The notes under the pieces: generated by a model
Database searches by the model: none
Told to the model about the DNA's origin: nothing
What the model saw: only the letters and a program-made list of their open reading frames with translations
Source of the DNA: an uncultured Prevotellaceae bacterium
GTDB taxonomy: Bacteria > Bacteroidota > Bacteroidia > Bacteroidales > Muribaculaceae
Assembly (NCBI GenBank): GCA_905207705.1
Contig: CAJLMA010000002.1
Span: 62,001 to 126,000 of the forward strand
Reading direction: 5' to 3'
DNA length: 64,000 nt
Made by a program: the position numbers and the translations under genes
Part shown: positions 7,640 through 17,191 of the stretch, one piece after another
Layout: every line of letters starts with the position of its first letter
Position numbering within the stretch: position 1 is the first letter of the stretch

Positions 7640-10198
7640 TTATTCAAGCCATATGCCAATGATGCCTATTCTTGCTATTGAGTTTTGTGGCATCTTGCAA
7701 GTTGATATTTCGATATTTTCAATGTCGTTTAAATTAAAATCTAAATTAACATCGGGTTTGAACTTTCTTTTAAGAAATACAGGGAATGGTGCCGGAACCA
7801 AAACAGTCTCATCTTGTGTCAATTCTTCCAATGGAATTTGATAAATACCTTTCCCTCGGGTACAAATAGTTTTACTATATGTAAAACCATTCCTGTCCAA
7901 TAAAGACACCGTTAGACTATCGACTCCTGTTACATTGGATATCGAGACGCATAATGTATGTTTATCATTCAAGCTGTGCCTGTTGCTTACCAAATCTCTG
8001 ATATATTTGCGCAAATATAATGCACAAGAATCTTCTTTTGGCTGATATTCAAGTTCTATTACGTTTAAATCCAATGGCTCATTTTCAATATAATTGCAAC
8101 GAGTCATTGCGTTATCAGGTATAGAATAATATTCTATCGATGACAATTGCGAATCGGCTTTAACTAAAATCACAGGCGAATCCTTTTCTACTATTTGTGT
8201 AGAATAATATTTATAATCTATGAAGTCCCAATCTAACGAAGAACCGACTATACCTTGTGGAAATGTTTTCGCTTCCCCATTAATGAATGTTAAAATATTG
8301 TACTCAAATTTATTTTCATACTTTTGTAATTCATCTTTTGGGATAGTCGCTTGATATATATTGTCTCCTATTCGTTGCATTTTATATGTCTTATTGTCTT
8401 TAATCCAAAAAGACACAGTGCTTGGATAAATCAATACCGAATCTGGATCTATATTTGAGAAAATTCTTGATGCTATCACCAAAGAATCCCCGTTTTCTAT
8501 GATTTTTGTTGGATAGTGCTCAATTGCTGTATCTACAGACGAATACTTCTCCACATCGGGCAATGCGTATTCATTTAGCTTCAGATTGCCAAATGTCATA
8601 TTTTTGTCCCATTGGTCAAAATCTCTATTATTGCTAATCAAATATGTTCCAGGATATATGGACAGTTCATTATTTGAGGCAATCCCGTTGCGATTATTTC
8701 CTTCATTAATTCCGACATAATAAAACTCTTCCTTTAAGCCGGGCAAGTGCAATGTCATGATACGCTCTTTTGCCAATATCTCACATGCATGCTTCTTTAA
8801 AGACGGTTTCTGGAACGGGTCACTTAAAACAATTACATCGGGCATCACCTCAAGTCTCCATGTGTTGTCATCAAGCTTATCTATGAAATAAGCTCCTGTC
8901 CCACTATATTTGACAACCGAAGAACTTCCACACCCTGCGATTGAACTTAATTGATCAAATGCTTTTGGATTGGAATTTGTATTGTTGCTGTAATAAAATT
9001 TTTTATCATCATTCAGTTCACTCAAATCGCATCGATAGCTGCATCTGACATCATGGAATAAAGTGTCGGCAGGATACTTTGGAAATTTTTCACCTGCTTT
9101 TATTCTTTTTGCTGCTTCACCTGCAATCATCATGCTTATTGCTTTTTGGGGCGTGTATATCAAATTCATGTAGTGAGTTTGATATTCAGTATTTGAACCG
9201 GCAAGGATTGTAGGGTCATAAGTAAACTGCGTCATCCATTGAAAGCCTGCCGACTTGAACGAACGTACCATTGCAGGATACATATAAGAATACAATATGT
9301 CGGCAGGGTCAAATTCATATACAAATTTTGCCTTGTCCTTAAAACCTTTTATTTGACTGAACGGTATGTTGTACTCATCAACATTTGGCAGGAAATTCCC
9401 TTTCCTTTCATGACCTGCAACAAGGCCTATTGGATACCATTGGTATGTGGTACCTTGCACATCAGCGGCAAAAAAAGTTTCGCTACAATACATATTATGA
9501 CTCACATTATACAATAGCATTTTGTTAAAACCTCCTTTTCTAAAGGCTTTGACCATTCGTTTTATATAATCAGCCACTTGCTTTTCTTCGCCACTATGAC
9601 AAGGTTCATTATTAATTTCTATCGCAATTATGTTTTCATCCTCGCTGTATGTTTTTCCAGTATATTTATTTTTATGAGACACAAGAGATTCTGCATATCG
9701 TTCTTGAGCCTTAATACTTTTTTCTGTGTCATGCATCTTGCATTTCTCGTAAAAATAAGAGTAACCGCCTGTATTAAAGTCCCTTTCTGGATAACCGTTA
9801 CCAAAGTTTGTTTGTGCTGTCAGCACTATAGCGATACCACGTTCTTCAAGTTTATAAATCAAGTAGTCAAGTAAGTCGAGATGCTCATTTTCTATCAAAT
9901 TCCCAATAGAGTCGGAAATTTCAACATCCCATATATGGATGCGGAATGCATTGAATCCCAATCTCGACATGTGATATACATCGGTGTCGATTGAACGTTT
10001 GTGGTCATACTCGGGATAATCATTAAGCATTCTGTAAGCATGTGCAAATGGGACAGTATAGTTCGTTCCGAAAAAAGATAATTCTTTCCCACTATCCTTA
10101 TCTCTCATTATGCCTGAATTGTCGACTTTAATGTTATAACAATAAGCCGGGATAACACATATCGCAGCAATAAAGCAGGTTAAAATCTTAGTAATCAT
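7640..10198 (-). CDS. Secreted GH5-like glycoside hydrolase
   Basis: An 852-residue exported protein that opens the galactose operon, 36 nt before the GH2 gene. The start is the ATG at 10198, which gives a clean signal peptide (MITKILTCFIAAICVIPAYC). An ATG at 10240 lies upstream of the predicted transcription start and is unlikely to be used. The first ~400 residues form a clan GH-A barrel with the acid/base glutamate in EINNEP (about E198) and the nucleophile in FVYEFDPAD (about E295), as in GH5 mannanases and cellulases. The last ~430 residues are beta-rich and I do not recognise them. With a beta-galactosidase and Leloir enzymes next to it, a galactose-bearing glycan such as galactomannan is a reasonable but untested substrate. 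Confidence 0.75.
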   Translation of the reverse strand: MITKILTCFIAAICVIPAYCYNIKVDNSGIMRDKDSGKELSFFGTNYTVPFAHAYRMLNDYPEYDHKRSIDTDVYHMSRLGFNAFRIHIWDVEISDSIGNLIENEHLDLLDYLIYKLEERGIAIVLTAQTNFGNGYPERDFNTGGYSYFYEKCKMHDTEKSIKAQERYAESLVSHKNKYTGKTYSEDENIIAIEINNEPCHSGEEKQVADYIKRMVKAFRKGGFNKMLLYNVSHNMYCSETFFAADVQGTTYQWYPIGLVAGHERKGNFLPNVDEYNIPFSQIKGFKDKAKFVYEFDPADILYSYMYPAMVRSFKSAGFQWMTQFTYDPTILAGSNTEYQTHYMNLIYTPQKAISMMIAGEAAKRIKAGEKFPKYPADTLFHDVRCSYRCDLSELNDDKKFYYSNNTNSNPKAFDQLSSIAGCGSSSVVKYSGTGAYFIDKLDDNTWRLEVMPDVIVLSDPFQKPSLKKHACEILAKERIMTLHLPGLKEEFYYVGINEGNNRNGIASNNELSIYPGTYLISNNRDFDQWDKNMTFGNLKLNEYALPDVEKYSSVDTAIEHYPTKIIENGDSLVIASRIFSNIDPDSVLIYPSTVSFWIKDNKTYKMQRIGDNIYQATIPKDELQKYENKFEYNILTFINGEAKTFPQGIVGSSLDWDFIDYKYYSTQIVEKDSPVILVKADSQLSSIEYYSIPDNAMTRCNYIENEPLDLNVIELEYQPKEDSCALYLRKYIRDLVSNRHSLNDKHTLCVSISNVTGVDSLTVSLLDRNGFTYSKTICTRGKGIYQIPLEELTQDETVLVPAPFPVFLKRKFKPDVNLDFNLNDIENIEISTCKMPQNSIARIGIIGIWLE

Positions 10199-10219
10199 TG
10201 GTAATAATTTTATGGCATA

Positions 10220-10251
10220 CAAAAATAACTCTAATTCCATTTATTACCAAA
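10220..10251 (-). promoter_or_regulatory. Promoter of the galactose/GH operon
   Basis: On the minus strand a perfect -33 box TTTG (10251-10248), a 20-nt spacer and a perfect -7 box TATTTTTG (10227-10220) match the Bacteroidetes housekeeping consensus. Transcription should start near 10214. This excludes the ATG at 10240 and supports the ATG at 10198 as the start of the GH5-like gene. Confidence 0.72.
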
Positions 10252-10296
10252 TACTATCATATAATATTGGCAGCTAATATCATGACTCTATACCTG

Positions 10297-10327
10297 TTTA
10301 TTATATTTCTTACTTTTATTAAATTTG
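10297..10327 (+). promoter_or_regulatory. Promoter of the Pif1-like helicase gene
   Basis: The -7 box TAAATTTG (10320-10327) matches TAnnTTTG exactly; a TTTA at 10297-10300 (consensus TTTG) lies 19 nt upstream. The transcript should begin near 10333, about 19 nt before the ATG at 10352. An upstream in-frame TTG at 10325 falls inside the promoter and is therefore not the start. Confidence 0.55.
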
Positions 10328-10351
10328 CATCTATTAGTTCAAATTTATACG

Positions 10352-12385
10352 ATGGAATACAACTCTGGAGCAATTGATACAAGCAATCCTGATTTTGCAT
10401 GTGTTATTGATTTGGTTAACAATACTAATAGTTCGATTTTTCTTACAGGTAAAGCCGGAACCGGGAAAAGTACATTGTTGAAATATATATGTCAGACAAC
10501 GCACAAAAAATATATCGTATTAGCTCCGACAGGTATTGCTGCCGTGAATGTAGGAGGCATGACAATGCATTCTTTTTTCAAAATGCCATTAAAACCTTTG
10601 TTGCCTGACGATGTTGATTTTTCTCTTTCAAAAATCAATAAGACATTAAAATATTCAAAAGAAAAAATAAAAATAATCAAAGAACTGGATTTGATTATCA
10701 TTGATGAAATATCAATGGTGAGAGCCGACATGATTGATTTCATGGACAAAGTCCTAAAACATTATTCTGGCAACAACCGAGAACCTTTCGGCGGAAAGCA
10801 ATTGTTGTTTGTCGGGGACATATTCCAGTTGGAACCCGTTATCACATCCGATTTCAGAGATATACTAAAACTTTATTATGACAATTTCTTCTTTTTCAAT
10901 GCCAATGTTTTTTCAAAAACTCATTTGGTGCCAATTGAGCTACGAAAAACTTATCGGCAAAAAGATACCTATTTCGTGAATTTACTTGATCGTGTGAGGA
11001 CTAACAGTGTATCAACTCAAGACATACAAATAATAAATAGCAGAGTATCTTCGTCAGAGCTTTCAAACGATGATTTTGTAATGACTTTAGCCTCGCGAAA
11101 AGATACGGTTGATTATATAAATGAGCAACGACTCCGTGAACTTGTATCTGATGAATATACATATACCGGTATTATCGATGGAACATTCCCTGTTTCCAAC
11201 TTGCCAACATCACTTGAACTTACTTTGAAAAAAGGAGCACAGGTCGTATTCATACGGAACGACAAAGAAAATCGTTGGTACAATGGCTCACTTGCCAAAA
11301 TTTCAGATATTAAAGAAAACATGATTACTGTCGAACTTGAAAACGGAGACAAGCATGTAATAGAACGTGAACAGTGGGAAAACATACAGTATGAATTTGA
11401 CAATAAAGAAAAACGTATCAAAGAAACTATATTGGGAACTTTCATGCAATATCCCATAAGGCTGGCTTGGGCTATGACCATACATAAAAGCCAAGGATTG
11501 ACGTTCAGCAAGGTTATAATAGATATGGAAAAGGGCGCCTTTTCTTGTGGGCAGACTTATGTCGCATTATCCCGATGCACCACGTTGCAAGGCATTACAT
11601 TGCGCCACCCAATACGCAATCGCGATATAATAGTAAATCAAGCAGTAAAAGATTTCAGTCGCAAATTTAATGACGACTTGTTAATATCAGAAGCTAAAAG
11701 GGATTTTCAACTAAAAGCTTTGCTTACAACAGCAAATAAAAATTTTGATACTCTCAACTTTAAAGATAGCATAAATGATTTTGCCAAAGCCGTAACATTA
11801 ATGCAAGGGCTTACCGATCCTACGCTGATAAGATTTATCCGATATAAATTCAAGATATTTCATGAATTAAATGATGAAATAGAAAAATGTAAGAATACGA
11901 TAAAAAAGCAGAGTGAGGTTTTGCATTCTCTCGCCCTTGAATATGTGATGCTTGGCAACGAATCTTTGTCACTGGCCGATGATGATGGAAATGAAGATAC
12001 TATTGCCATAAACTCGGCTTTAGCCAATTTTGACAAGGCTTTATCAATATGGCCGGAGTGTGTCGACGCAATGATAGAAAAAGCTAAATTGCTGTTAAGA
12101 AACTCATCGGCTGATGCAGAACAACTTTTGTCGGATGCTCTTAAAATTGATAAAAACAATGTAAAAGCCAATTATGAATTGGGACGCATTTGTTTTGCCT
12201 CCAATAGGCTTGCACAGGCATTAAAGTATATGAATGTTGTGTTGAAACATGATGCGTCCAATTGTAATGCACATAAAATTTTAGCTTTAATATATGAAAA
12301 AATCGGCTTGCAGGAACAAGCCGACTCTCATTATAAACTTGCAAAAAAATATGCATCAAGAAAACACAGGCGAAATAAATCTTAA
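10352..12385 (+). CDS. Pif1-like SF1 helicase with TPR tail
   Basis: A 677-residue protein. Residues 20-420 are a superfamily 1B helicase of the Pif1/RecD2 type: Walker A GKAGTGKST, the APTGIAAVNVGG motif Ia, Walker B IIIDEISMV, the FVGDIFQLEPV motif III, ELRKTYRQ, and the C-terminal HKSQGLTFS and YVALSRCT motifs that define this group. The last ~250 residues are helical repeats with TPR character (paired helices around residues 480-670). Pif1 proteins unwind DNA forks, G-quadruplexes and R-loops; the added TPR region suggests a protein partner. It is divergent from the GH operon and converges with the phosphorylase gene, whose stop lies 7 nt away. The ATG at 10352 is preferred over a TTG at 10325. 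Confidence 0.85.
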   Translation: MEYNSGAIDTSNPDFACVIDLVNNTNSSIFLTGKAGTGKSTLLKYICQTTHKKYIVLAPTGIAAVNVGGMTMHSFFKMPLKPLLPDDVDFSLSKINKTLKYSKEKIKIIKELDLIIIDEISMVRADMIDFMDKVLKHYSGNNREPFGGKQLLFVGDIFQLEPVITSDFRDILKLYYDNFFFFNANVFSKTHLVPIELRKTYRQKDTYFVNLLDRVRTNSVSTQDIQIINSRVSSSELSNDDFVMTLASRKDTVDYINEQRLRELVSDEYTYTGIIDGTFPVSNLPTSLELTLKKGAQVVFIRNDKENRWYNGSLAKISDIKENMITVELENGDKHVIEREQWENIQYEFDNKEKRIKETILGTFMQYPIRLAWAMTIHKSQGLTFSKVIIDMEKGAFSCGQTYVALSRCTTLQGITLRHPIRNRDIIVNQAVKDFSRKFNDDLLISEAKRDFQLKALLTTANKNFDTLNFKDSINDFAKAVTLMQGLTDPTLIRFIRYKFKIFHELNDEIEKCKNTIKKQSEVLHSLALEYVMLGNESLSLADDDGNEDTIAINSALANFDKALSIWPECVDAMIEKAKLLLRNSSADAEQLLSDALKIDKNNVKANYELGRICFASNRLAQALKYMNVVLKHDASNCNAHKILALIYEKIGLQEQADSHYKLAKKYASRKHRRNKS

Positions 12386-12392
12386 AGAGTTA

Positions 12393-13268
12393 TCATATTC
12401 TTTCAAGGACAGTCTCTATGAGATTTTTCATGGCAGTCTTATAATTGGATGTGGAATTGCCTGCCATTCGATTTGCTATTATCATACACACTGTCATAGC
12501 TCTATGTCCCAGCAACTTGCACAATCCTTGTAAAGCTGCGCTTTCCATCTCATAATTGGTTATTTTAAAATCTCTATACCTGAACTGTTCTATTTTTTTA
12601 TTCAACATCGGGTCAGCCAATTCAAGTCTCAATTTTCGTCCTTGAGGCCCATAAAATCCGTTAGCCGATATTGTACAGCCTAAAATCATATCGTTGCCAC
12701 CGATTTTTGACACAAGCGACTGGTCGGCATCTACGATATACGGTTTTGCCCACAATTCATTCCACCCTACTTCTTTGCAGAAATTAGTCTCAAAATCAAG
12801 GTCACAGACTTCATTCCTTCCGGCATAAAAGTTGAGTACTCCATCAAATCCGATGCCTTTGTTTGCTATGACATAACTCCCTATTGGAATATCTGGTTGC
12901 AGTCCGCCTGACGTACCTATACGAACAATGTTTAATTGTCTGAAACAGTCTTTTACCGTACGCGTAGAGAAATCTATATTTGCAAGAGCATCGAGTTCGT
13001 TTACTACAATATCAATGTTGTCGCCTCCAATTCCATGTGACAGACATAGTATCTGTTTACCTTTATAAGCCCCTCCTATGGAATGGAATTCCCTGTTAGA
13101 AACCTCAAATTCTATCTTATCAAAAAATGAAGATATGATATTTACCCGACCGGGATCACCTACAACTATTATATTGTCTTTCAGTTGCTCGGGGCGTAAA
13201 TGAAGATGAAATATGCTACCATCATCATTTATAATCATTTCCGATTCTTCGATTGTCGTCTTTTCCAT
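12393..13268 (-). CDS. Nucleoside phosphorylase (uridine phosphorylase-like)
   Basis: A 291-residue member of the PNP/UDP phosphorylase superfamily, which splits a nucleoside with phosphate to a base and ribose-1-phosphate. The VVGDPGRV phosphate-binding segment near residue 36, the SHGIGG loop near 78, RIGTSGGLQPDIPIGS near 130 and the NYEMESAAL ribose-binding motif near 235 are all visible. The glutamate-methionine-glutamate core agrees with uridine phosphorylase, though purine nucleosides cannot be excluded. The ATG at 13268 is chosen; the frame remains open upstream only from a TTG. A TATATTTG box (TAnnTTTG) about 40 nt upstream is a candidate -7 element. The gene stands alone on its strand, converging with the Pif1-like gene. 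Confidence 0.85.
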   Translation of the reverse strand: MEKTTIEESEMIINDDGSIFHLHLRPEQLKDNIIVVGDPGRVNIISSFFDKIEFEVSNREFHSIGGAYKGKQILCLSHGIGGDNIDIVVNELDALANIDFSTRTVKDCFRQLNIVRIGTSGGLQPDIPIGSYVIANKGIGFDGVLNFYAGRNEVCDLDFETNFCKEVGWNELWAKPYIVDADQSLVSKIGGNDMILGCTISANGFYGPQGRKLRLELADPMLNKKIEQFRYRDFKITNYEMESAALQGLCKLLGHRAMTVCMIIANRMAGNSTSNYKTAMKNLIETVLERI

Positions 13269-13402
13269 TTTTCTTATGTATTGGGTTACTAAAAGTATCA
13301 AGCCTCCTACAAATATAGTTTCTTTTGTCAAAATATTCTACTTTGACAGACCCAAACTTCATTCAGAAAGGTACAATAATGTTAAAAAATTCATTTTAAC
13401 GG

Positions 13403-15223
13403 TTATTTCATAACTTTTACACGCCACACGCTACCCTCAATAAGCGATGTGTACACGTCTCCGTTACAATCTACTTCCCAGCCGTTAAATTCCGAGTTAC
13501 CCAACCTATAAGAGAAAAGGACTTTATGAGTTTTAGCATCTATTGCCACCATTATACCTCTGCGAGAACCCACATATATAATTCCATCATTTTCTAATAT
13601 AATACATGGAGCATGTTCATATCCTAATCCCGTATCTACTTTCCACAAGAGAGAAAAATCGGCACTTTCGGCACTTACAGCCACTATTTCACCGTCCATA
13701 GTCTTGGCATATACTGTTTTGCCGTCTTCTGAGACTCCTAAACTCTCTCTGTATTTAAAGTCATTGTTCCTCCATAATTGGTTGCCGGTCGCTATATCAA
13801 TTGCTGTCATGTATCGATCTGGGGCAACTATTATCACTTTTCCACAAGTCATTACAGGGACACAATTTCCCGGTCCCAACATATTGGCATTTTTCCCATT
13901 ATTCCATTTCCATTTCAATTTGCCGGAATTGACATTGAGAAGTCGTAGATAAGTATCCCATGCTCCGAAAGCTATTAAGCCATCTTTTATTGTTGGAGCC
14001 GCTTGGCAATAATTGAATATGCTATCATTGCTCCAAAGCAATTTCGCATTTGCAATATCCCAGGCTTGAAACGTCTTATAACCCCCTTGGTATAAAACAT
14101 TGCCTGAAATTATCCCATCGGCGACGTATGGGCCTGCTGCTTCATATTGGAACAGCAATCGGCCTGAATTCTTATCAAGCCACAACAAGCGTTTGTCGGC
14201 TGTCGGTACAATAACCATATCAGAAGATACTGCCGGACGTGAAAATAGAGACGCCTCCGTGTGATACTGCCATTTAACTTTGTTAGTCGATTTATTTACT
14301 GCCTTGACATCCCCAAGAGAATTGCCGATATATATGTTTTCTTCATCGATGCCAATTCTTGTGAATATGGAAGCTGAATCTCTGTGTACCAATTCTATTT
14401 TAAAATTATCCGGCAACTGATTTTGAAACGTGTCAATTGCATGATATGGTTTTATATCATGATTAATCGGGAATGAGAATTTCAATATCGGTTCAATTCC
14501 AAGCTGCTTATCATACAATTTGACCGAATCATTTCCAATATCAAGAATCGAATATCCATAATTCCCTTCTTTCATGTCAAGAGCCCTGCATACCAGGCCG
14601 TCTATATCTCCACCTTTATAATGCATGAATGCATGAAAATGTCCGCATACATGGCTCACGACAGGATATTTTTCCAATATCTTGATATAGTCTGCATAAT
14701 TATCAAGATCTGCCATTAAAGGATAATGACAGACACTTAACACTTTTTTCCCAGTAGCAGCATAGGACGAAAGTGTGCTGTCGAGCCAAAACAAATCTTC
14801 TTGTTTTATGTGTCCGTCACCCATTTTCATATATGGGCCACAATTTATGCCGACAATTACAAGACTGTCGGTTTCTGTTACAAACCTGTCGCTGCCCCAT
14901 AAATCAACAAATGTCTTGCATGCACTTTGGCTCCAATTGTTTTCATGATTACCAGGAATGACAAAAGTTGGCTTTTTTATCTCGTCAAGAAGACTTTTCA
15001 CGTTTGTAAGTTGCTCATCACTACCTTCATTTGTCAAATCGCCTGACACGATTACAAGATTTTCTTGCCCGGAATTTACTTCAGCTATGACTTCTTGTAA
15101 TTTAGCTTCATTTGTATTCCCCGGGACGACATGCAAATCGGATAATATTACTAACCTTTCTGCATTAACCTGCATAATCGCTAAAAGCAAAAACACAGGA
15201 AGTAAAAATGATTTTATAGACAT
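13403..15223 (-). CDS. Secreted calcineurin-like phosphoesterase with beta-propeller
   Basis: A 606-residue exported protein. A signal peptide covers residues 1-21 (ending QVNA). Residues 22-230 are a metallophosphoesterase with the canonical motifs LSDLH, SGDLT, PGNHE, a histidine in SVCHYPL and the closing GHFHAF. Residues ~270-606 form repeated blades of a PQQ/quinoprotein-type beta-propeller (repeats such as GKLKWKW, GNQLWR, HKVLFSYR). The phosphoesterase should act in the periplasm on a phosphomonoester or diester; the propeller is probably a binding platform, since no dehydrogenase residues are recognisable. It lies 67 nt after the PurF-like gene, with a strong hairpin between them. The true substrate is not known. 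Confidence 0.82.
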   Translation of the reverse strand: MSIKSFLLPVFLLLAIMQVNAERLVILSDLHVVPGNTNEAKLQEVIAEVNSGQENLVIVSGDLTNEGSDEQLTNVKSLLDEIKKPTFVIPGNHENNWSQSACKTFVDLWGSDRFVTETDSLVIVGINCGPYMKMGDGHIKQEDLFWLDSTLSSYAATGKKVLSVCHYPLMADLDNYADYIKILEKYPVVSHVCGHFHAFMHYKGGDIDGLVCRALDMKEGNYGYSILDIGNDSVKLYDKQLGIEPILKFSFPINHDIKPYHAIDTFQNQLPDNFKIELVHRDSASIFTRIGIDEENIYIGNSLGDVKAVNKSTNKVKWQYHTEASLFSRPAVSSDMVIVPTADKRLLWLDKNSGRLLFQYEAAGPYVADGIISGNVLYQGGYKTFQAWDIANAKLLWSNDSIFNYCQAAPTIKDGLIAFGAWDTYLRLLNVNSGKLKWKWNNGKNANMLGPGNCVPVMTCGKVIIVAPDRYMTAIDIATGNQLWRNNDFKYRESLGVSEDGKTVYAKTMDGEIVAVSAESADFSLLWKVDTGLGYEHAPCIILENDGIIYVGSRRGIMVAIDAKTHKVLFSYRLGNSEFNGWEVDCNGDVYTSLIEGSVWRVKVMK

Positions 15224-15251
15224 AATAATTGTGTATTAAGGTTATATATGT

Positions 15252-15280
15252 GCCCGGAGCAAAGAATACATGCTCCGGGC
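15252..15280 (-). terminator. GC-rich hairpin after the PurF-like gene
   Basis: A perfect 10-bp stem (15252-15261 with 15271-15280, arm GCCCGGAGCA) with a 9-nt loop, beginning 10 nt after the PurF-like stop. No U-run follows it on the minus strand, although T-rich sequence follows on the plus strand. It may act as a weak terminator or as a 3' end stabiliser that sets expression of the downstream phosphoesterase. Confidence 0.5.
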
Positions 15281-15290
15281 TTGATTTTAT

Positions 15291-17171
15291 TTAGCTTCTC
15301 AAATCAGGATTACCTTCACAGTAATTGATGAATGCGAGATTCACCATGCGATTGCCTCCCGGAGTAGGGTAATTTCCTGAAAAATACCAGTCGCCAGGAT
15401 GATTAGGTATAGATTTATGAAGGCCTTCGATAGTTTGATATATGATTTTAACTTCTGCGTTTGTATCATTAGGAGTCAGCATAGAGGCTATTTCATTTGA
15501 AATATCTTCATCGGTAAATGGCGCATATATCTCTCTTACATAATTTACAACTTGCTCCTTTGGCAAGTTCTGTTGTGCCTTGCATTTTTTATATATGTCA
15601 TCAATTATATTTTCCATTCCTCTTTTCTTCAACAATCTTATTGCAGCTCTGAATGCCGCAAACTCGCTCATTCTCGACATATCGATACCATAATAATCAG
15701 GATATCTCACTTGAGGAGAGGATGATACAATTATAATCTTACGGGGATGCAAGCGGTCGAGAATGCTTATGATAGACTGTTTTAAGGTCGTTCCTCTCAC
15801 AATACTGTCGTCAATGACCACCAGGTTGTCAACATCTCTTTTTACTTTACCATAAGTTACGTCATATACATGCGCAGCAAGGTCGTTGCGTGATGCATCT
15901 TCAGTGATGAATGTACGCAATTTTATGTCTTTAATGGCTATTTTTTCACATCTTAGACGCTTGCTAAACATGATTTTTTGTAAAGAAGATTCAAAATCGG
16001 AAGATTCCCTGTCAAGCTTCATTATCTCTTGAATCAATTGCTCTTTCAAGTACCTTTCCATCCCTTCCATCAATCCTATATAAGCTACTTCTGCCGTATT
16101 AGGTATGAATGAAAATATGGTATTTTCAATATCATTGTCAATAGCTTTAAGTATATATGGAGCAATTTCTCGACCGAGGGCTTTACGTTCATCATAGATG
16201 TCGGCATCACTTCCTCGAGAGAAATATATTCTTTCAAAAGAGCATCGTTCGTTTTCATTCTCTCCGAGTATGTCTGTTATATTCACATCTCCATCTTGGT
16301 TTACTATTATTGCATGACCGGGTTGCAATTCTTGCACTTGACTCATGTCAAGATGCATTGTTGTCTGTATCACTGGTCTCTCTGAGGCTATGACCACAAT
16401 TTCATCATCATAATAATAAAAAGCCGGACGAATGCCATGTGAATCGCGCAACACAAATATGTCTCCACTGCCGACGGCTCCACAAATAACAAAACCTCCA
16501 TCCCATAATTTTGATGGTTCTGTTATGAAGTTGGGGATATTAAGATTCTTTTCTATAATCTTGGTTAGTTCCCTTCCCTTGTACCCTTTATCTCGGAAGA
16601 TTCGATAAAGTCTCTGCTGTTCGTTGTCGAGAGAGCTTCCGAGTTGCTCAAGAATCAACACTGTATCAGAATAAATCTTTGGATGTTGCCCTTCTTCAAC
16701 TATCGCATTAAATATTTCATCAACGTTGGTCATGTTGAAGTTTCCACAAAGCATTAAGTTTCGCGCCCTCCAGTTGTTTCGCCGCAAGAATGGGTGTACA
16801 TACGAAATGCCAGAACGACCTGTAGTGCTATAACGCAAGTGCCCCATATATACCTCGCCTACAAACGGCAACTCCTCACCTTCTTCATGTTTCGATGCCG
16901 AAAGTACGGCATCATTCACATTTGCAAAAATTTCTTGTATTGCAGATGTCCCAAGTGCGCGTTCCCTGAATATATATTCATTACCCGGTTTGGCATTGAG
17001 TTTTATACAACCCAATCCGGCACCTTCCTGACCCCTGTTGTGTTGTTTCTCCATTAACAAGTACAGCTTGTTGAGACCATAGAACCATGTCCCGTATTTC
17101 TCTTTGTAATATTGCAATGGCTTGCGAAGCCTTATCATTGCAATGCCACATTCATGCTTTAACGCTTCCAT
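15291..17171 (-). CDS. Amidophosphoribosyltransferase-like protein (PurF family)
   Basis: Class II glutamine amidotransferase fused to a phosphoribosyltransferase domain, the architecture of PurF, which makes phosphoribosylamine from PRPP and glutamine. The catalytic cysteine is C8 (HECGI) after a short propeptide. The glutaminase domain has the GHLRYST and NRGQEGAG motifs, and the PRPP loop VVIDDSIVRGTT is intact near residue 440. The protein is 626 residues, clearly longer than the usual 470-510, with extra sequence inside the N-terminal domain and at the C-terminus. Bacteroidales often carry such a long form in addition to a standard PurF, so a divergent role is possible. It lies 20 nt after a lipoprotein gene. 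Confidence 0.78.
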   Translation of the reverse strand: MEALKHECGIAMIRLRKPLQYYKEKYGTWFYGLNKLYLLMEKQHNRGQEGAGLGCIKLNAKPGNEYIFRERALGTSAIQEIFANVNDAVLSASKHEEGEELPFVGEVYMGHLRYSTTGRSGISYVHPFLRRNNWRARNLMLCGNFNMTNVDEIFNAIVEEGQHPKIYSDTVLILEQLGSSLDNEQQRLYRIFRDKGYKGRELTKIIEKNLNIPNFITEPSKLWDGGFVICGAVGSGDIFVLRDSHGIRPAFYYYDDEIVVIASERPVIQTTMHLDMSQVQELQPGHAIIVNQDGDVNITDILGENENERCSFERIYFSRGSDADIYDERKALGREIAPYILKAIDNDIENTIFSFIPNTAEVAYIGLMEGMERYLKEQLIQEIMKLDRESSDFESSLQKIMFSKRLRCEKIAIKDIKLRTFITEDASRNDLAAHVYDVTYGKVKRDVDNLVVIDDSIVRGTTLKQSIISILDRLHPRKIIIVSSSPQVRYPDYYGIDMSRMSEFAAFRAAIRLLKKRGMENIIDDIYKKCKAQQNLPKEQVVNYVREIYAPFTDEDISNEIASMLTPNDTNAEVKIIYQTIEGLHKSIPNHPGDWYFSGNYPTPGGNRMVNLAFINYCEGNPDLRS

Positions 17172-17191
17172 AATGTTTATTTACATTTAAT

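Noticed and set aside
12386..13331. Upstream TTG start for the nucleoside phosphorylase
   Set aside because: The TTG at 13331 would place the start before the candidate -7 box and add a non-conserved hydrophobic stretch; ATG 13268 was used.
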